Under the pieces are notes generated by a model that was not told the origin of the DNA, did not search any database, and worked only from the letters and a program-made list of their open reading frames with translations. The position numbers and the translations under genes were made by a program. DNA of 64,000 bases from Hahella sp. HNIBRBA332 (GTDB taxonomy: Bacteria; Pseudomonadota; Gammaproteobacteria; Pseudomonadales; Oleiphilaceae): positions 2,604,001 through 2,668,000 of the forward strand of contig NZ_CP132203.1 of the NCBI RefSeq assembly GCF_030719035.1, written 5' to 3'. How positions within the stretch are numbered: the stretch's first letter is position 1; every line of letters begins with the position of its first letter. This document shows positions 52,125 to 60,589 of the stretch, piece after piece.

Positions 52125-53822
52125 CTAGTGTTTTGGAACCAGCCAGTTTTCTACATTCCCTTTTCCATATTTTTCCTTCCAAGAATCAAGGGCTTTGTCA
52201 TTGCCCCCATGAACTTTCATTTCTTCACCAGTCTTAGGGTTTCGATAAACTTTTAGTAAACGAGTAGAGCGGAAGTTTGGGCCAGCCGGAATTAAACTCC
52301 AGCTGAGAATCATATGTATTAGTTTTCCGGGTGTAATATTATATTCGGCCATCAATGCATCGGTTTTCTTTTTAAACTCAAGAGCGTTCCTAATTTCTTC
52401 ATCTTGCTCTAACACAGCTATTTTTTTTTCCAGCGACTTAAGCTCCATTAAGGCATTTTCGTACACATATAAGAGGTTAGGGTTTATTCCAAAAACTTTT
52501 GCAAGAAACAGCGTCTTTTTAGCATTCCCAGGTACTTTGTGCGGAACATTCGATTCCTTAATAGCAAGTGAAGCTATTTCCGGACCCAATCCTGTAGAGA
52601 CTGTTATGTTCCTGACACTCGATTGTTCAACTATGTTGCGGTATCCCTGTTTGTTTTCTACCTCAAGAAGCGCTCTTTGAATATCTATGGGAGCACTAGG
52701 ATTATTACCTACAAAACCAAAACTCACCCCTGCCGGATATGACGACGCCAGCATCATGCGTATGGTTTCAATCGCTTTCATCTCTTCACGTTGCTTTGCT
52801 TTCTCTGCTAGGGGCAAGAGATCGCTTAGTAAAAAGTTCGCCTCAGCAAATAAAGGAATACCTTTCTGTAGCATATTCGCAAGCGTTGAGCTGGCAAGGT
52901 CCGCAGCCTCATTAAAAGTCATACCACGTGCAATTCGGCTCGATGCATTAATTAGACCTGCATCAGGAATCCATGCAAACCTTTCTGCTAAAGTATCTAA
53001 CCACTCTGCAGGAAGACGCTCCCAGTCACGCTTTCTTAGAAGGTAGTATGCGGCAGCGGTCGCTGCCACTGGGTCCGAAAACTTATCCTGAAGTAGCTTA
53101 TGCGCAAAGTTACTTCTTGGTTCTAGCATCGACTCGATAGATTCAAGTGCGTTGGCTCTGAGAAACTCCAATATAGTTTCGGCATCAGGACTATATCCCC
53201 CTATTAGTACTTGTGGCGCATCAATACCTGACGGGTCTCGCAACCCTATAATTAATACGCTTGCATTATTGTATGGCAATGCAACAACTTGTGGCATATC
53301 ACTATCAAGACGTAATACCAACGCTCTGGCGCAGCTAGCACCGTTCATCTCAAGTTGAATTGCATTTTGGGAGTGAGGCACCTCTCTCAGATATCGCTCT
53401 ATAGAAACTTGGCACCAATCTTTTGAGTATTCGCTTTTCTCCCATAATTGAAACCATGCATCCCACATTCCTGGTTGCTCTAGTATAGGACCTCCTTGCT
53501 TCCTGGAATCTAGCCGTACTATAGACCACTGCATCCATTCAAAGGTGTTGGGGCAACCTCCAACAATAAATGTAATCTCGTCATGCCATGTATGATTATC
53601 ATCTCGCAATGCTTTAGTTTGCGTGATGCCATTAGGCAAAACCAAGCGTACGAAGAGAGGTTCCGTACGACGTTTATACCAAAGCTCTGCTGGGTCATGA
53701 ACACTTACTGGCCCCGAGGTCAACACATGGCCTGTTGCGTCAACGACAGATGCTGGTAAAGTCGGGTAGTAATCTTGTTTGCCTTGCACTCTGAGATGAA
53801 TCTGAAGATGACTGTATCTCAT
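52125..53822 (-). CDS. Large protein ending in a coiled coil and an MvaT/H-NS-type DNA-binding domain (third gene of the caspase operon)
   Basis: 565 residues. The first 450 are not recognised: a beta-rich N-terminus (about 1-150), a segment with VLRLDSDMPQVVALP and VLIIGLRDPSGI (about 165-205), and a helical middle. Residues about 454-500 are a coiled coil (ELKSLEKKIAVLEQ, FKKKTDALMAEYNITPGKL), like the oligomerisation region of MvaT. Residues 523-565 (LKVYRNPKTGEEMKVHGGND, then KALDSWKEKYG) closely match the MvaT C-terminal domain (YKNPxTGExxxxKGGNHKTLKEW). That domain recognises AT-rich DNA through the GGN loop. The start overlaps the caspase stop by 4 nt (ATGA). The fusion is unusual. Confidence 0.82.
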   Translation of the reverse strand: MRYSHLQIHLRVQGKQDYYPTLPASVVDATGHVLTSGPVSVHDPAELWYKRRTEPLFVRLVLPNGITQTKALRDDNHTWHDEITFIVGGCPNTFEWMQWSIVRLDSRKQGGPILEQPGMWDAWFQLWEKSEYSKDWCQVSIERYLREVPHSQNAIQLEMNGASCARALVLRLDSDMPQVVALPYNNASVLIIGLRDPSGIDAPQVLIGGYSPDAETILEFLRANALESIESMLEPRSNFAHKLLQDKFSDPVAATAAAYYLLRKRDWERLPAEWLDTLAERFAWIPDAGLINASSRIARGMTFNEAADLASSTLANMLQKGIPLFAEANFLLSDLLPLAEKAKQREEMKAIETIRMMLASSYPAGVSFGFVGNNPSAPIDIQRALLEVENKQGYRNIVEQSSVRNITVSTGLGPEIASLAIKESNVPHKVPGNAKKTLFLAKVFGINPNLLYVYENALMELKSLEKKIAVLEQDEEIRNALEFKKKTDALMAEYNITPGKLIHMILSWSLIPAGPNFRSTRLLKVYRNPKTGEEMKVHGGNDKALDSWKEKYGKGNVENWLVPKH

Positions 53823-55012
53823 ATATCAACTACTACGGGTAAGAGGTAATTCGGCGGTTCAAGATGTTGAGCACCACTGTCATAAAGCTGATGATCCAGC
53901 GAAGAAATAAGCACCGAATAAATGCCTCTAGATACTTCTCTTTGCCACACTCCAGCTGTAAGCCCGCCAGTTAATATAGGCGCGCCACTAGGGCCGAGAT
54001 CAACAATCGAATAACTGCTCCTGATCTGGAGCGCCTCAGGCGTAAGCGCAATCTCTAATTTGACCTTAGGCACCTGAGCCGTAATGTGCAGAGGCAAATC
54101 TTCTCCTCCAGATATAAAGCATGTGCAAGCCTGAGCGCCCCCGCCTCGTTCTTTGTTTATATCATTAAGCAGCTTAGGTATAGCTTGTGTAAGTGCGAAG
54201 CCATTAATCTGCCACCTATTCATGCCAGGAGGAAGAACTACGCCACAGAAACCATTGAAAGCTCTTAGAAATGCATCAGTAAAACGTGAAATACCATTGC
54301 TGTCGCCATAGGCTGGTTGTCCATCAGTAGAAGATACAACCTTAGTCATTCCTCTATTGACAACCATAGTTGACTCACTTTCTTCCAATAATGCTCCTGC
54401 AGGAGTTCCGCCAATTCTATTAGCAAGCTCTCTGCTGAATGTACTACAGGCATCAATGAATATATAAAGCTGGGATTTAACCTGCCTTTGAAGTGCTCGT
54501 ATTGTACTTGATATATTGAAGCTGCCAGTTTCAAAAGGGCGATTTATTATGGCACCATGATCATCCAACAATAAAAGAAGATCAGAGCCTCCCCCCTTTA
54601 TTCCATGGCCACAAAAATAAATTACTCCAACACTATCATCATTTCGCTTTATTTCTTCAAGCCAGCGGTCGAATCCAACGCGAACGTTGGGTAAAGAGGC
54701 ATTTTCAATAATATGAGTATTACCATCTACAATAATCTCTTCACGTTGCACGGAAGTAACCAATATTTCGACTGTGGTTAAAGGCGCACGTGGATTACTC
54801 AGTCCAGTATAGACATCCCCCTCTTTTTTCAATATCCAGTGAGCTATTTCCATCGCCGAAATAGGAGGAGACCTCAAGACACTGAGCCCCATATGAACTG
54901 CAGAGTCATATTCCTCGGGACCACCACGCAGATATTTATAGTTGCCTACCCCAATTATTAGAGCGTGCGTACCAGGAGCTTCACTTATCTCACGAAGTCT
55001 TACTTGCGTCAT
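53819..55012 (-). CDS. Caspase-like (peptidase C14) protease
   Basis: 397 residues. The caspase fold begins HALIIGVGNYKYL (about 16-28). The catalytic dyad is visible: His136 in IYFCGHGIKGG and Cys189 in IFIDACSTF, with the standard strand context and 53-residue spacing. After about 300 residues a beta-rich C-terminal domain (LPLHITAQVPKVKLEIALTP, GVWQREVSRGIYSVLISSLD) follows. There is no signal peptide. It lies between a serine hydrolase gene (23-nt overlap) and the MvaT-fused gene (4-nt overlap). In bacteria such proteases act in defence-linked or regulated proteolysis. Confidence 0.92.
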   Translation of the reverse strand: MTQVRLREISEAPGTHALIIGVGNYKYLRGGPEEYDSAVHMGLSVLRSPPISAMEIAHWILKKEGDVYTGLSNPRAPLTTVEILVTSVQREEIIVDGNTHIIENASLPNVRVGFDRWLEEIKRNDDSVGVIYFCGHGIKGGGSDLLLLLDDHGAIINRPFETGSFNISSTIRALQRQVKSQLYIFIDACSTFSRELANRIGGTPAGALLEESESTMVVNRGMTKVVSSTDGQPAYGDSNGISRFTDAFLRAFNGFCGVVLPPGMNRWQINGFALTQAIPKLLNDINKERGGGAQACTCFISGGEDLPLHITAQVPKVKLEIALTPEALQIRSSYSIVDLGPSGAPILTGGLTAGVWQREVSRGIYSVLISSLDHQLYDSGAQHLEPPNYLLPVVVDI

Positions 55013-56210
55013 TGCCTATCATGCCTTCAACAATGCGTTTTTCCAGTCGCCTATAGAAACTGGGCCAATTAAAGTAACCGGAATGCGCTCCAAATACGGT
55101 GAAACCAGTTTCATACTCATAGTCTTTTACCGTGCCTGGCACGGATGCTGTAAATACTGGTAAGACCTTGAATCCCAACACGTCATTCGTATCGAAGATA
55201 TTTAGCCAGTGTTTCACCCGTGTTGGTGATGGAATGGCCTCACGCGGGGTAGCTGAAACATCAGTCCGGCCAGGACTACTTAATAGCAATGACATTTCCT
55301 CAAATAGGCCAACTTGAGATCCCACGGTTACCCATACATCAATCTCAAGTTCCATGTTTTCCGCATAGTGTGTGAGAATGTCGTAGACTATTTCCCCACC
55401 GAAACTATGACTAATTACTATCAGCGGCTCCTGCTTATTTTTAGCTACAGACGCAGCTTGATTAAACGCGTCAATGACAACTGAAGCTATTGGCCCCAGC
55501 TTGCTTCCATCGCCACGTTCATCTAAGTACCGAAAAGCATCTCCTACAAACGTAGCAAGCGCCCGAGTTAAAGGGAGCCGGGAAGGTTGTACAACTGCCC
55601 TGGAAATTTGGGCCAGGCCTAATAATGCCGAGCGCCTAAAGCCTTCGCTCAACATATCCCAAAATCTCTGCCCACCTAAAGCTTCAATAGAAGCTTTAGG
55701 TGTCCTTGGCTCCACTAAATCAAAAACCTTATTTAATAATGCATCGCCATCAGAAATCTGTGATAACCATTGATTATGTTGCTCAGCTAGGCGGTCTTGG
55801 GCTAAGCAGTACGCCTGCGCTACCGCTTGAATGTCTTCTTCGGATTGGGCCTCCAAAATGACTGCATCAAACAGCAGATCTACGAGCAGTTCAGGTTCAC
55901 GCTCAGCAAGGTTTTTTATTTGGTCACCGTCTCTGAGCTGACCGCTCTCAAGAGCAATCCCCAATGCTGGCGACAGTACATTTACATCAGCTCCCAACCT
56001 CTCGTCTTCGTTCCCCCTGGGCACGACCTCAAGATTTCGCCAAAAGCGAACGCCATTACCACCCCAATAAGGAGAGTAGATCTGGTGAGTAGGATCAATA
56101 CCAACGGCAGGGGCGACTAATCTTCTGAGAAATGCTGCTCGTAGCTCTACATCACGGTTATAGCTATCGTCCAGTCGGTTATTGACGCCATGAACAAACA
56201 CGAATGGCAT
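54990..56210 (-). CDS. Alpha/beta serine hydrolase (first gene of the caspase operon)
   Basis: 406 residues. It starts directly with FVFVHGVNNR (the oxyanion HG motif, residues 3-12). The nucleophile elbow is ISHSFGGEIVYD with Ser269, and a late FGAHSGYF supplies a candidate His. The long insertion (about 90-255) is helical and may be a lid or a recruiting domain. The fold is that of lipases and esterases. AGGAGAGGA lies before the ATG. Its 3' end overlaps the caspase gene by 23 nt, so it is co-translated. The substrate (lipid or peptide) is unknown. Confidence 0.88.
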   Translation of the reverse strand: MPFVFVHGVNNRLDDSYNRDVELRAAFLRRLVAPAVGIDPTHQIYSPYWGGNGVRFWRNLEVVPRGNEDERLGADVNVLSPALGIALESGQLRDGDQIKNLAEREPELLVDLLFDAVILEAQSEEDIQAVAQAYCLAQDRLAEQHNQWLSQISDGDALLNKVFDLVEPRTPKASIEALGGQRFWDMLSEGFRRSALLGLAQISRAVVQPSRLPLTRALATFVGDAFRYLDERGDGSKLGPIASVVIDAFNQAASVAKNKQEPLIVISHSFGGEIVYDILTHYAENMELEIDVWVTVGSQVGLFEEMSLLLSSPGRTDVSATPREAIPSPTRVKHWLNIFDTNDVLGFKVLPVFTASVPGTVKDYEYETGFTVFGAHSGYFNWPSFYRRLEKRIVEGMIGNDASKTS

Positions 56211-56439
56211 GGAAGTCCTCTCCTCATGCTGCTACACCAAAAGCATAGCCCAAATCTGTTAGTGCGAAACAATAATTAAATCCGAAGACAAACTCCCAGA
56301 GCTAGAGAAATTCTTCCCTCAATTTTCCAGCCGAAGCCCCCCCCAAAATCTTCGCAATCCGCAACTGCAAAAAGCGAATTAGCCCGTTTCCGGTTCTGAC
56401 ACCACCCATTAACCAATTGTTTTTATTTAAAAAATAATC

Positions 56440-56455
56440 TGGCACAGGGGTTGCT
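56440..56455 (+). promoter_or_regulatory. Sigma-54 (RpoN) promoter of the STAS-export operon
   Basis: TGGCAC, five bases, then TTGCT: a full match to the -24/-12 consensus with correct spacing. It predicts a transcript start near 56466, 30 nt before the STAS gene. An enhancer-binding activator would be required; none is in the window. Confidence 0.85.
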
Positions 56456-56495
56456 CCTAGTCTTGTGAGTTTTATCACTACGACCTGGGGACGTT

Positions 56496-56852
56496 ATGAA
56501 CATCACTGAATATTCTTGCAACGATTATCTCGTCATCGCGCTGGATGGGACTTTTGACGCTAATGCGGTGCAGCATTGCCGGCAGCAGTTGGAGGAGTCG
56601 GCGTTGAATCATGTTGGCGGGGTCGCTTTTGATTTGAGCGATGTGTCTTTTATGGATTCTTCCGGCATCGGCGCCTTGGTTTTTATCTATAAGCAGTTGC
56701 ACGCCAATCGTCGGCAGATGGCGCTGGTGGGGTTGCAGGGGCAGCCGCAGCGTTTAGCCACGTTGTTGCGTATCGACCGCACCATTCTGTCCTTTGACAC
56801 CATGAAAAGCTTTATCGCTCTGCAGCACCCAGTACAGGAGCAGCGGGCATGA
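56496..56852 (+). CDS. STAS-domain anti-sigma factor antagonist
   Basis: 118 residues, a single STAS domain. The strand-helix pattern starts YLVIALDGTFDANAVQHCRQ. The phosphorylation loop is FMDSSGIGALV, with Ser55 equivalent to the phosphorylated Ser of SpoIIAA. Such proteins bind and release anti-sigma or kinase partners depending on phosphorylation. It leads the export operon, right behind the sigma-54 promoter, and overlaps the lipoprotein gene by 4 nt. No RsbW-like kinase is adjacent; the DSP phosphatase at 12555 is a distant possibility. Confidence 0.92.
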   Translation: MNITEYSCNDYLVIALDGTFDANAVQHCRQQLEESALNHVGGVAFDLSDVSFMDSSGIGALVFIYKQLHANRRQMALVGLQGQPQRLATLLRIDRTILSFDTMKSFIALQHPVQEQRA

Positions 56853-57685
56853 GACGCGTACGTCTGCTGATAGCGGGCGCGGGTCTGTGCGCCCTCGCCG
56901 GCTGCCAGAGCTGGCCGGAGGCCGGTAAAGGCGGCGCGGCGGAGATCCGCAGCGGCGAGGTGCAGCGCTATCATCAGATCAGTTTCACGCCGGATCAGGA
57001 CAGCCTCGCCAAACAGGCCCAGTTAGAAAAGCTGGAGTTGGATGCGCTGAGCTTGCTGGGCGGCGATTATTGTATTCCCGCCCAATTAAGAACGCTGCGA
57101 CAGCGCTTGCATCGCGCATTCAGAGAACTGGACGCGGGGCTGTTTCCAGACGCTTATAACAGTCTGGCGATTCTGCACAAAGAGACGAAAAGCGCCAACG
57201 CCCAGCTGGCTTACCTCAACGAACACACCACCTGCGCGGTCGCCGGCGACCGTAACGGCGTCGACTCAGCCATAGGCGGCTTTCCCCTGGCGGTGCATTT
57301 CGATGTGAACCAGTCTGAGTTGTCAGAGGGCTATCGGGGATATCTCACTCGCTTGTCCACTTATCTGTTGGGCGACGCCTCGGTAACCATCGAATTGATC
57401 GGACACACGGACCAACGTGGCGAAAACGACGCCAACCAGCATCTGGCCCAGGCCCGCGCCAAGGCGGTTGCGGCGTTTCTGGCGCAACAAGGGGTGGCGC
57501 AGACGCGCATCCTGATCCGTGCCGAGGGCGAAGAACAGACGTTGTTGCAGGACGCGGACAGCCACTCCCATGGCTTCAATCGTCGGGTGGAAATCTACCT
57601 CAATCGCCAGCAACAACGCGGCGCAGTATCAACGCCCATTCCCCAGCGCGATTGGGAGTCCCATTTACAGGGACGCTACCTCTAA
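56849..57685 (+). CDS. OmpA-family lipoprotein
   Basis: 278 residues. Type II signal peptide with lipobox LAGC (Cys19). The middle (about 40-125) is helical with Gln/Leu repeats. The C-terminal OmpA domain (about 145-265) has AVHFDVNQSELS, IELIGHTDQRGENDANQHLA, RAKAVAAFLAQQGV and HGFNRRVEIYL, the peptidoglycan-binding signature (TDxxG, NxxLxxxRA, RRV). It anchors the envelope and may stabilise the export channel. It is translated with the STAS gene through an ATGA overlap; the channel gene follows 18 bp later. Confidence 0.93.
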   Translation: MRRVRLLIAGAGLCALAGCQSWPEAGKGGAAEIRSGEVQRYHQISFTPDQDSLAKQAQLEKLELDALSLLGGDYCIPAQLRTLRQRLHRAFRELDAGLFPDAYNSLAILHKETKSANAQLAYLNEHTTCAVAGDRNGVDSAIGGFPLAVHFDVNQSELSEGYRGYLTRLSTYLLGDASVTIELIGHTDQRGENDANQHLAQARAKAVAAFLAQQGVAQTRILIRAEGEEQTLLQDADSHSHGFNRRVEIYLNRQQQRGAVSTPIPQRDWESHLQGRYL

Positions 57686-57703
57686 AACAGGACCCGGATT
57701 ACT

Positions 57704-59881
57704 ATGGCAAGTCAAACGCACCCTATCATCCCTCATTCGATCAGAACGCCAGAGCGAGGCGCTCGCCTGACGCTGTTGACTATTTGGCTGACGGCGCTGA
57801 TCGGAATACTACTGACTTGCCGCCATGTAAGCGCTGAAGAGACGACAGCGCCATTACAACCGGGCGATCAACTCTATCTGGGTCTGACGGGAGAGCAGGC
57901 GTTCAATCGTAACTTTTCCGTGGATCGTGAGGGACGCATTCTGTTGCCGGAAGCCGGCCCGGTGAAAATCGCCGGACAACCGCTGAGTTCAGCGACGCAA
58001 ATGATCCAGCTGGCGCTGGGGCAGGTTTATCGGGATGTGGAGCGCCTGCAGGTGACTCTGGCGGAACGCAATCTCATCATTGACGTTTCCGGTTATGTGG
58101 AGAACCCCGGCAGCGTATTGACGCCCATCGCCGGCGACGTGCAAACCGCGATCACTCTGGCGGGCGGGTTGCTGCCCGGCGCGCAACTGGACCGCATGCA
58201 AATTCAACGGGGTGACGACATCATCTACTTCAGCTACAAGGCGTACCTGGACTCCGGCGACCGTTCCAGCCTGCCGCCGCTGCGTTCTCTGGATCGACTG
58301 TTTATTCCCGCTTCGCCGCTGATTGGCAATGTGCAGATCGACTTTGACGCGCAAACCCTGGCGGCCAGCGGCGACGCCAGCGACGACCGTCAGGCGGTGC
58401 GCATCTTCGGCGAAGTGAAAAGTCCGGGACGCTTCAATTATGAACCGGATTACAGCGTCATCGACGCCATCATGCGCGCTGGCGGCGTGACTCGCTACGC
58501 CGCCGTCGAGCAGATCAAAATCATTTCGGACAGCGCCCCTTACAATTTCAATCTCAAGCGCTATCTGGAAAGCGGCGACGCGTCGCTGCTGCCTCAGCTG
58601 AAGCCCAACTCCACCATTTTCGTGCCCATCCAGCAGGACGAAATCAAAGCCGGCGCTAATGTGGTCTACGTGATGGGCGAGGTGTTCAAACCCGGCGCTT
58701 TTGAAGGCAAGCCCGGCGCCACGCTGCTCGATATCATGGCCAACGCCGGCGGCCCCACTCGCTTCGCTGAATCGCGGCAGATTCGCATCCTCAAGGCGGA
58801 TGGCTCAGTGATCCCCTTCGACCTGCAAGCCTATACGGAGGGCGTCAGTCGCGTCGCCTTGCCGGAAGTCGCGCCGGGAGATGCGGTCTTCGTGCCGGAG
58901 AAAACCGACGTCAACGAAGCGTCCTGGTTGAAAACGCCGCCGGATCGCGCCGTGGAAATCATCGGTCAGGTCTACAATCCCGGCCGCTTTGAATGGTCCG
59001 ATGAAATGACCCTGATGGACCTGCTGGGCCATGCTCAAGGCCCCACCGCCCGCGCCGACATCGCCAACATAAAGATCATGCGCCGTAGCGGCGGCAAAGT
59101 CCTGTCCAGCACCTTCAACCTGGACCGCTTCATCAAGTACGGCGGCGATTTGAGCGAGATCCCCCAACTCGATTCAGGAACATCCGTGATTATTCCGGAA
59201 CTGCCGCAAGACCCTTCGGACAACAAGGCGCAATGGGTGCGTCAGGCGAAAGAGAATTCCATCTACATCATGGGTCAGGTGGGCGCTCCCGGCCGCTACA
59301 TGTTCAATGAAGAGATGACCTTTCTCGATATCCTCTCCGCGGCGGACGGTCCCAACGGCTCGGCGGACATCCATAACATTCGCATCGTGCATCGGAACGG
59401 CGCCCAGGCGCGCATTTCCAAGCTCAATCTGGCGCTTTACTTTGAAACCGGCGATCAGACATTACTTCCCGTGGTCAAACCCGGCGACTCCATCTTCGTG
59501 CCGGAAAAAGACCGTAACTGGCTGGAGGAAACTAAAGAAAACACCGTCAGAGTGCTGGGCTCCGTCAACAAGCCCGGACGTTACCGCTTCAGCGACGACA
59601 TGACCGTACTGGATCTGCTCGCCCAGGCGGGCGGCGCCACCGCCAGCGCCTACATTGAACGTATTGTGGTGGTGAATACATCCTGCTGCGCGGACAGCGC
59701 CAGCAGCTTCGATCTGGAGAGCTTTGTGAAAACGCCGGACATGAGCAAGCTGCCGGTGTTGCGTCCCGGCGACACGCTGTATATCCCGAACAAGTCCGAT
59801 AGCCACTGGGCCACGCTCAGCAGTGGTCTGGAAGGCGTGTTCAAGATCATTTCCGTGGTTGGAATCATAGGAGCGCTGTGA
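57704..59881 (+). CDS. Polysaccharide export protein with six SLBB domains (Wza-like)
   Basis: 725 residues. Signal-like N-terminus with a long leader, then a Poly_export domain (about 48-125; LQPGDQLYLGLTGEQAFNRN, SVDREGRILLPEAG). Six SLBB repeats follow, starting at about 128 (VSGYVENPGSV), 231 (IFGEVKSPGRF), 322 (VMGEVFKPGAF), 422 (IIGQVYNPGRF), 523 (IMGQVGAPGRY) and 616 (VLGSVNKPGRY), each with LLDxxxxAGGxT. A transmembrane-like end (FKIISVVGIIGAL) closes it. E. coli Wza has two SLBB domains, so this channel should have a much longer periplasmic barrel. It probably exports the polymer made by genes at 36-49 kb. Confidence 0.93.
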   Translation: MASQTHPIIPHSIRTPERGARLTLLTIWLTALIGILLTCRHVSAEETTAPLQPGDQLYLGLTGEQAFNRNFSVDREGRILLPEAGPVKIAGQPLSSATQMIQLALGQVYRDVERLQVTLAERNLIIDVSGYVENPGSVLTPIAGDVQTAITLAGGLLPGAQLDRMQIQRGDDIIYFSYKAYLDSGDRSSLPPLRSLDRLFIPASPLIGNVQIDFDAQTLAASGDASDDRQAVRIFGEVKSPGRFNYEPDYSVIDAIMRAGGVTRYAAVEQIKIISDSAPYNFNLKRYLESGDASLLPQLKPNSTIFVPIQQDEIKAGANVVYVMGEVFKPGAFEGKPGATLLDIMANAGGPTRFAESRQIRILKADGSVIPFDLQAYTEGVSRVALPEVAPGDAVFVPEKTDVNEASWLKTPPDRAVEIIGQVYNPGRFEWSDEMTLMDLLGHAQGPTARADIANIKIMRRSGGKVLSSTFNLDRFIKYGGDLSEIPQLDSGTSVIIPELPQDPSDNKAQWVRQAKENSIYIMGQVGAPGRYMFNEEMTFLDILSAADGPNGSADIHNIRIVHRNGAQARISKLNLALYFETGDQTLLPVVKPGDSIFVPEKDRNWLEETKENTVRVLGSVNKPGRYRFSDDMTVLDLLAQAGGATASAYIERIVVVNTSCCADSASSFDLESFVKTPDMSKLPVLRPGDTLYIPNKSDSHWATLSSGLEGVFKIISVVGIIGAL

Positions 59882-60579
59882 TGCCTGCTATCGAAAACTT
59901 TGTCGAGATCGAACATGTTTACGCGCAAACCCTGGGCAAAGGACTGCGCACCCTGGCGGTGGCCGCCGTCAACTCCGGCGACGGCTGCTCCACCCTCGCC
60001 TACGCCCTGGCCCGACGCCATAGCGCCTCAGGACGGCAAACCCTGCTGGTGGACATGAACCTGTTCCGCCCCTCCGCCGATATCCGCTTCCAATTGCCGC
60101 GGGCAGCCTGGTCATTGGACAACGGCTCCAGCCGCAGCGCCATCGCCCAGGCCGGGCAAAACATGCAGGTTTTAACTGCTACACTGAATTCATCAATCGG
60201 CTTCAGGGACACAGGACTCATCAGGAAAGTCATTCAGGACTGGGAAAGCCACGTGGACGCCATTGTTTTCGATACCTCACCGTTGAAGGCGGTGAACCAT
60301 CAGAATATCCCAGCGGAGCTGATTTGCGCCGCCAGTCAGGCCTGCGTCCTGATTGTGAAATCCGGCGTCACCACGGAAGCGGACCTGGAACACGCCTGCC
60401 ACAAACTGAAATCCCATGATGCGCGCATTCTCGGCGCGGTGATGAACGACATCGAAAACCCCGGTCTCGCTGCGGAGCTGAAACGGGAAATCAGCCGTCT
60501 GGCGCGGCGCTTTCCTCATTTCGCCGCCCGACTGCGCCGCTGGGTTCAGTCCAGCCGTTTTCTGAATCTGCCGTTATAG
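59881..60579 (+). CDS. BY-kinase-like ATPase with degenerate Walker A
   Basis: 232 residues starting at the ATG at 59881 (TGATG overlap with the channel gene). The fold is that of CpsD/CapB bacterial tyrosine kinases. LRTLAVAAVNSGDGCSTLAY carries the Walker A position, but the sequence is GDGCST where GxGK(S/T)T is usual, so the nucleotide-binding Lys is replaced by Cys36. LLVDMNLFRPS (Walker A', 55-65) and DAIVFDTSPL (Walker B) are kept. No C-terminal Tyr cluster is present. It may be a non-kinase partner of the Wzz-like protein. Confidence 0.85.
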   Translation: MPAIENFVEIEHVYAQTLGKGLRTLAVAAVNSGDGCSTLAYALARRHSASGRQTLLVDMNLFRPSADIRFQLPRAAWSLDNGSSRSAIAQAGQNMQVLTATLNSSIGFRDTGLIRKVIQDWESHVDAIVFDTSPLKAVNHQNIPAELICAASQACVLIVKSGVTTEADLEHACHKLKSHDARILGAVMNDIENPGLAAELKREISRLARRFPHFAARLRRWVQSSRFLNLPL

Positions 60580-60589
60580 GGAGACACGC

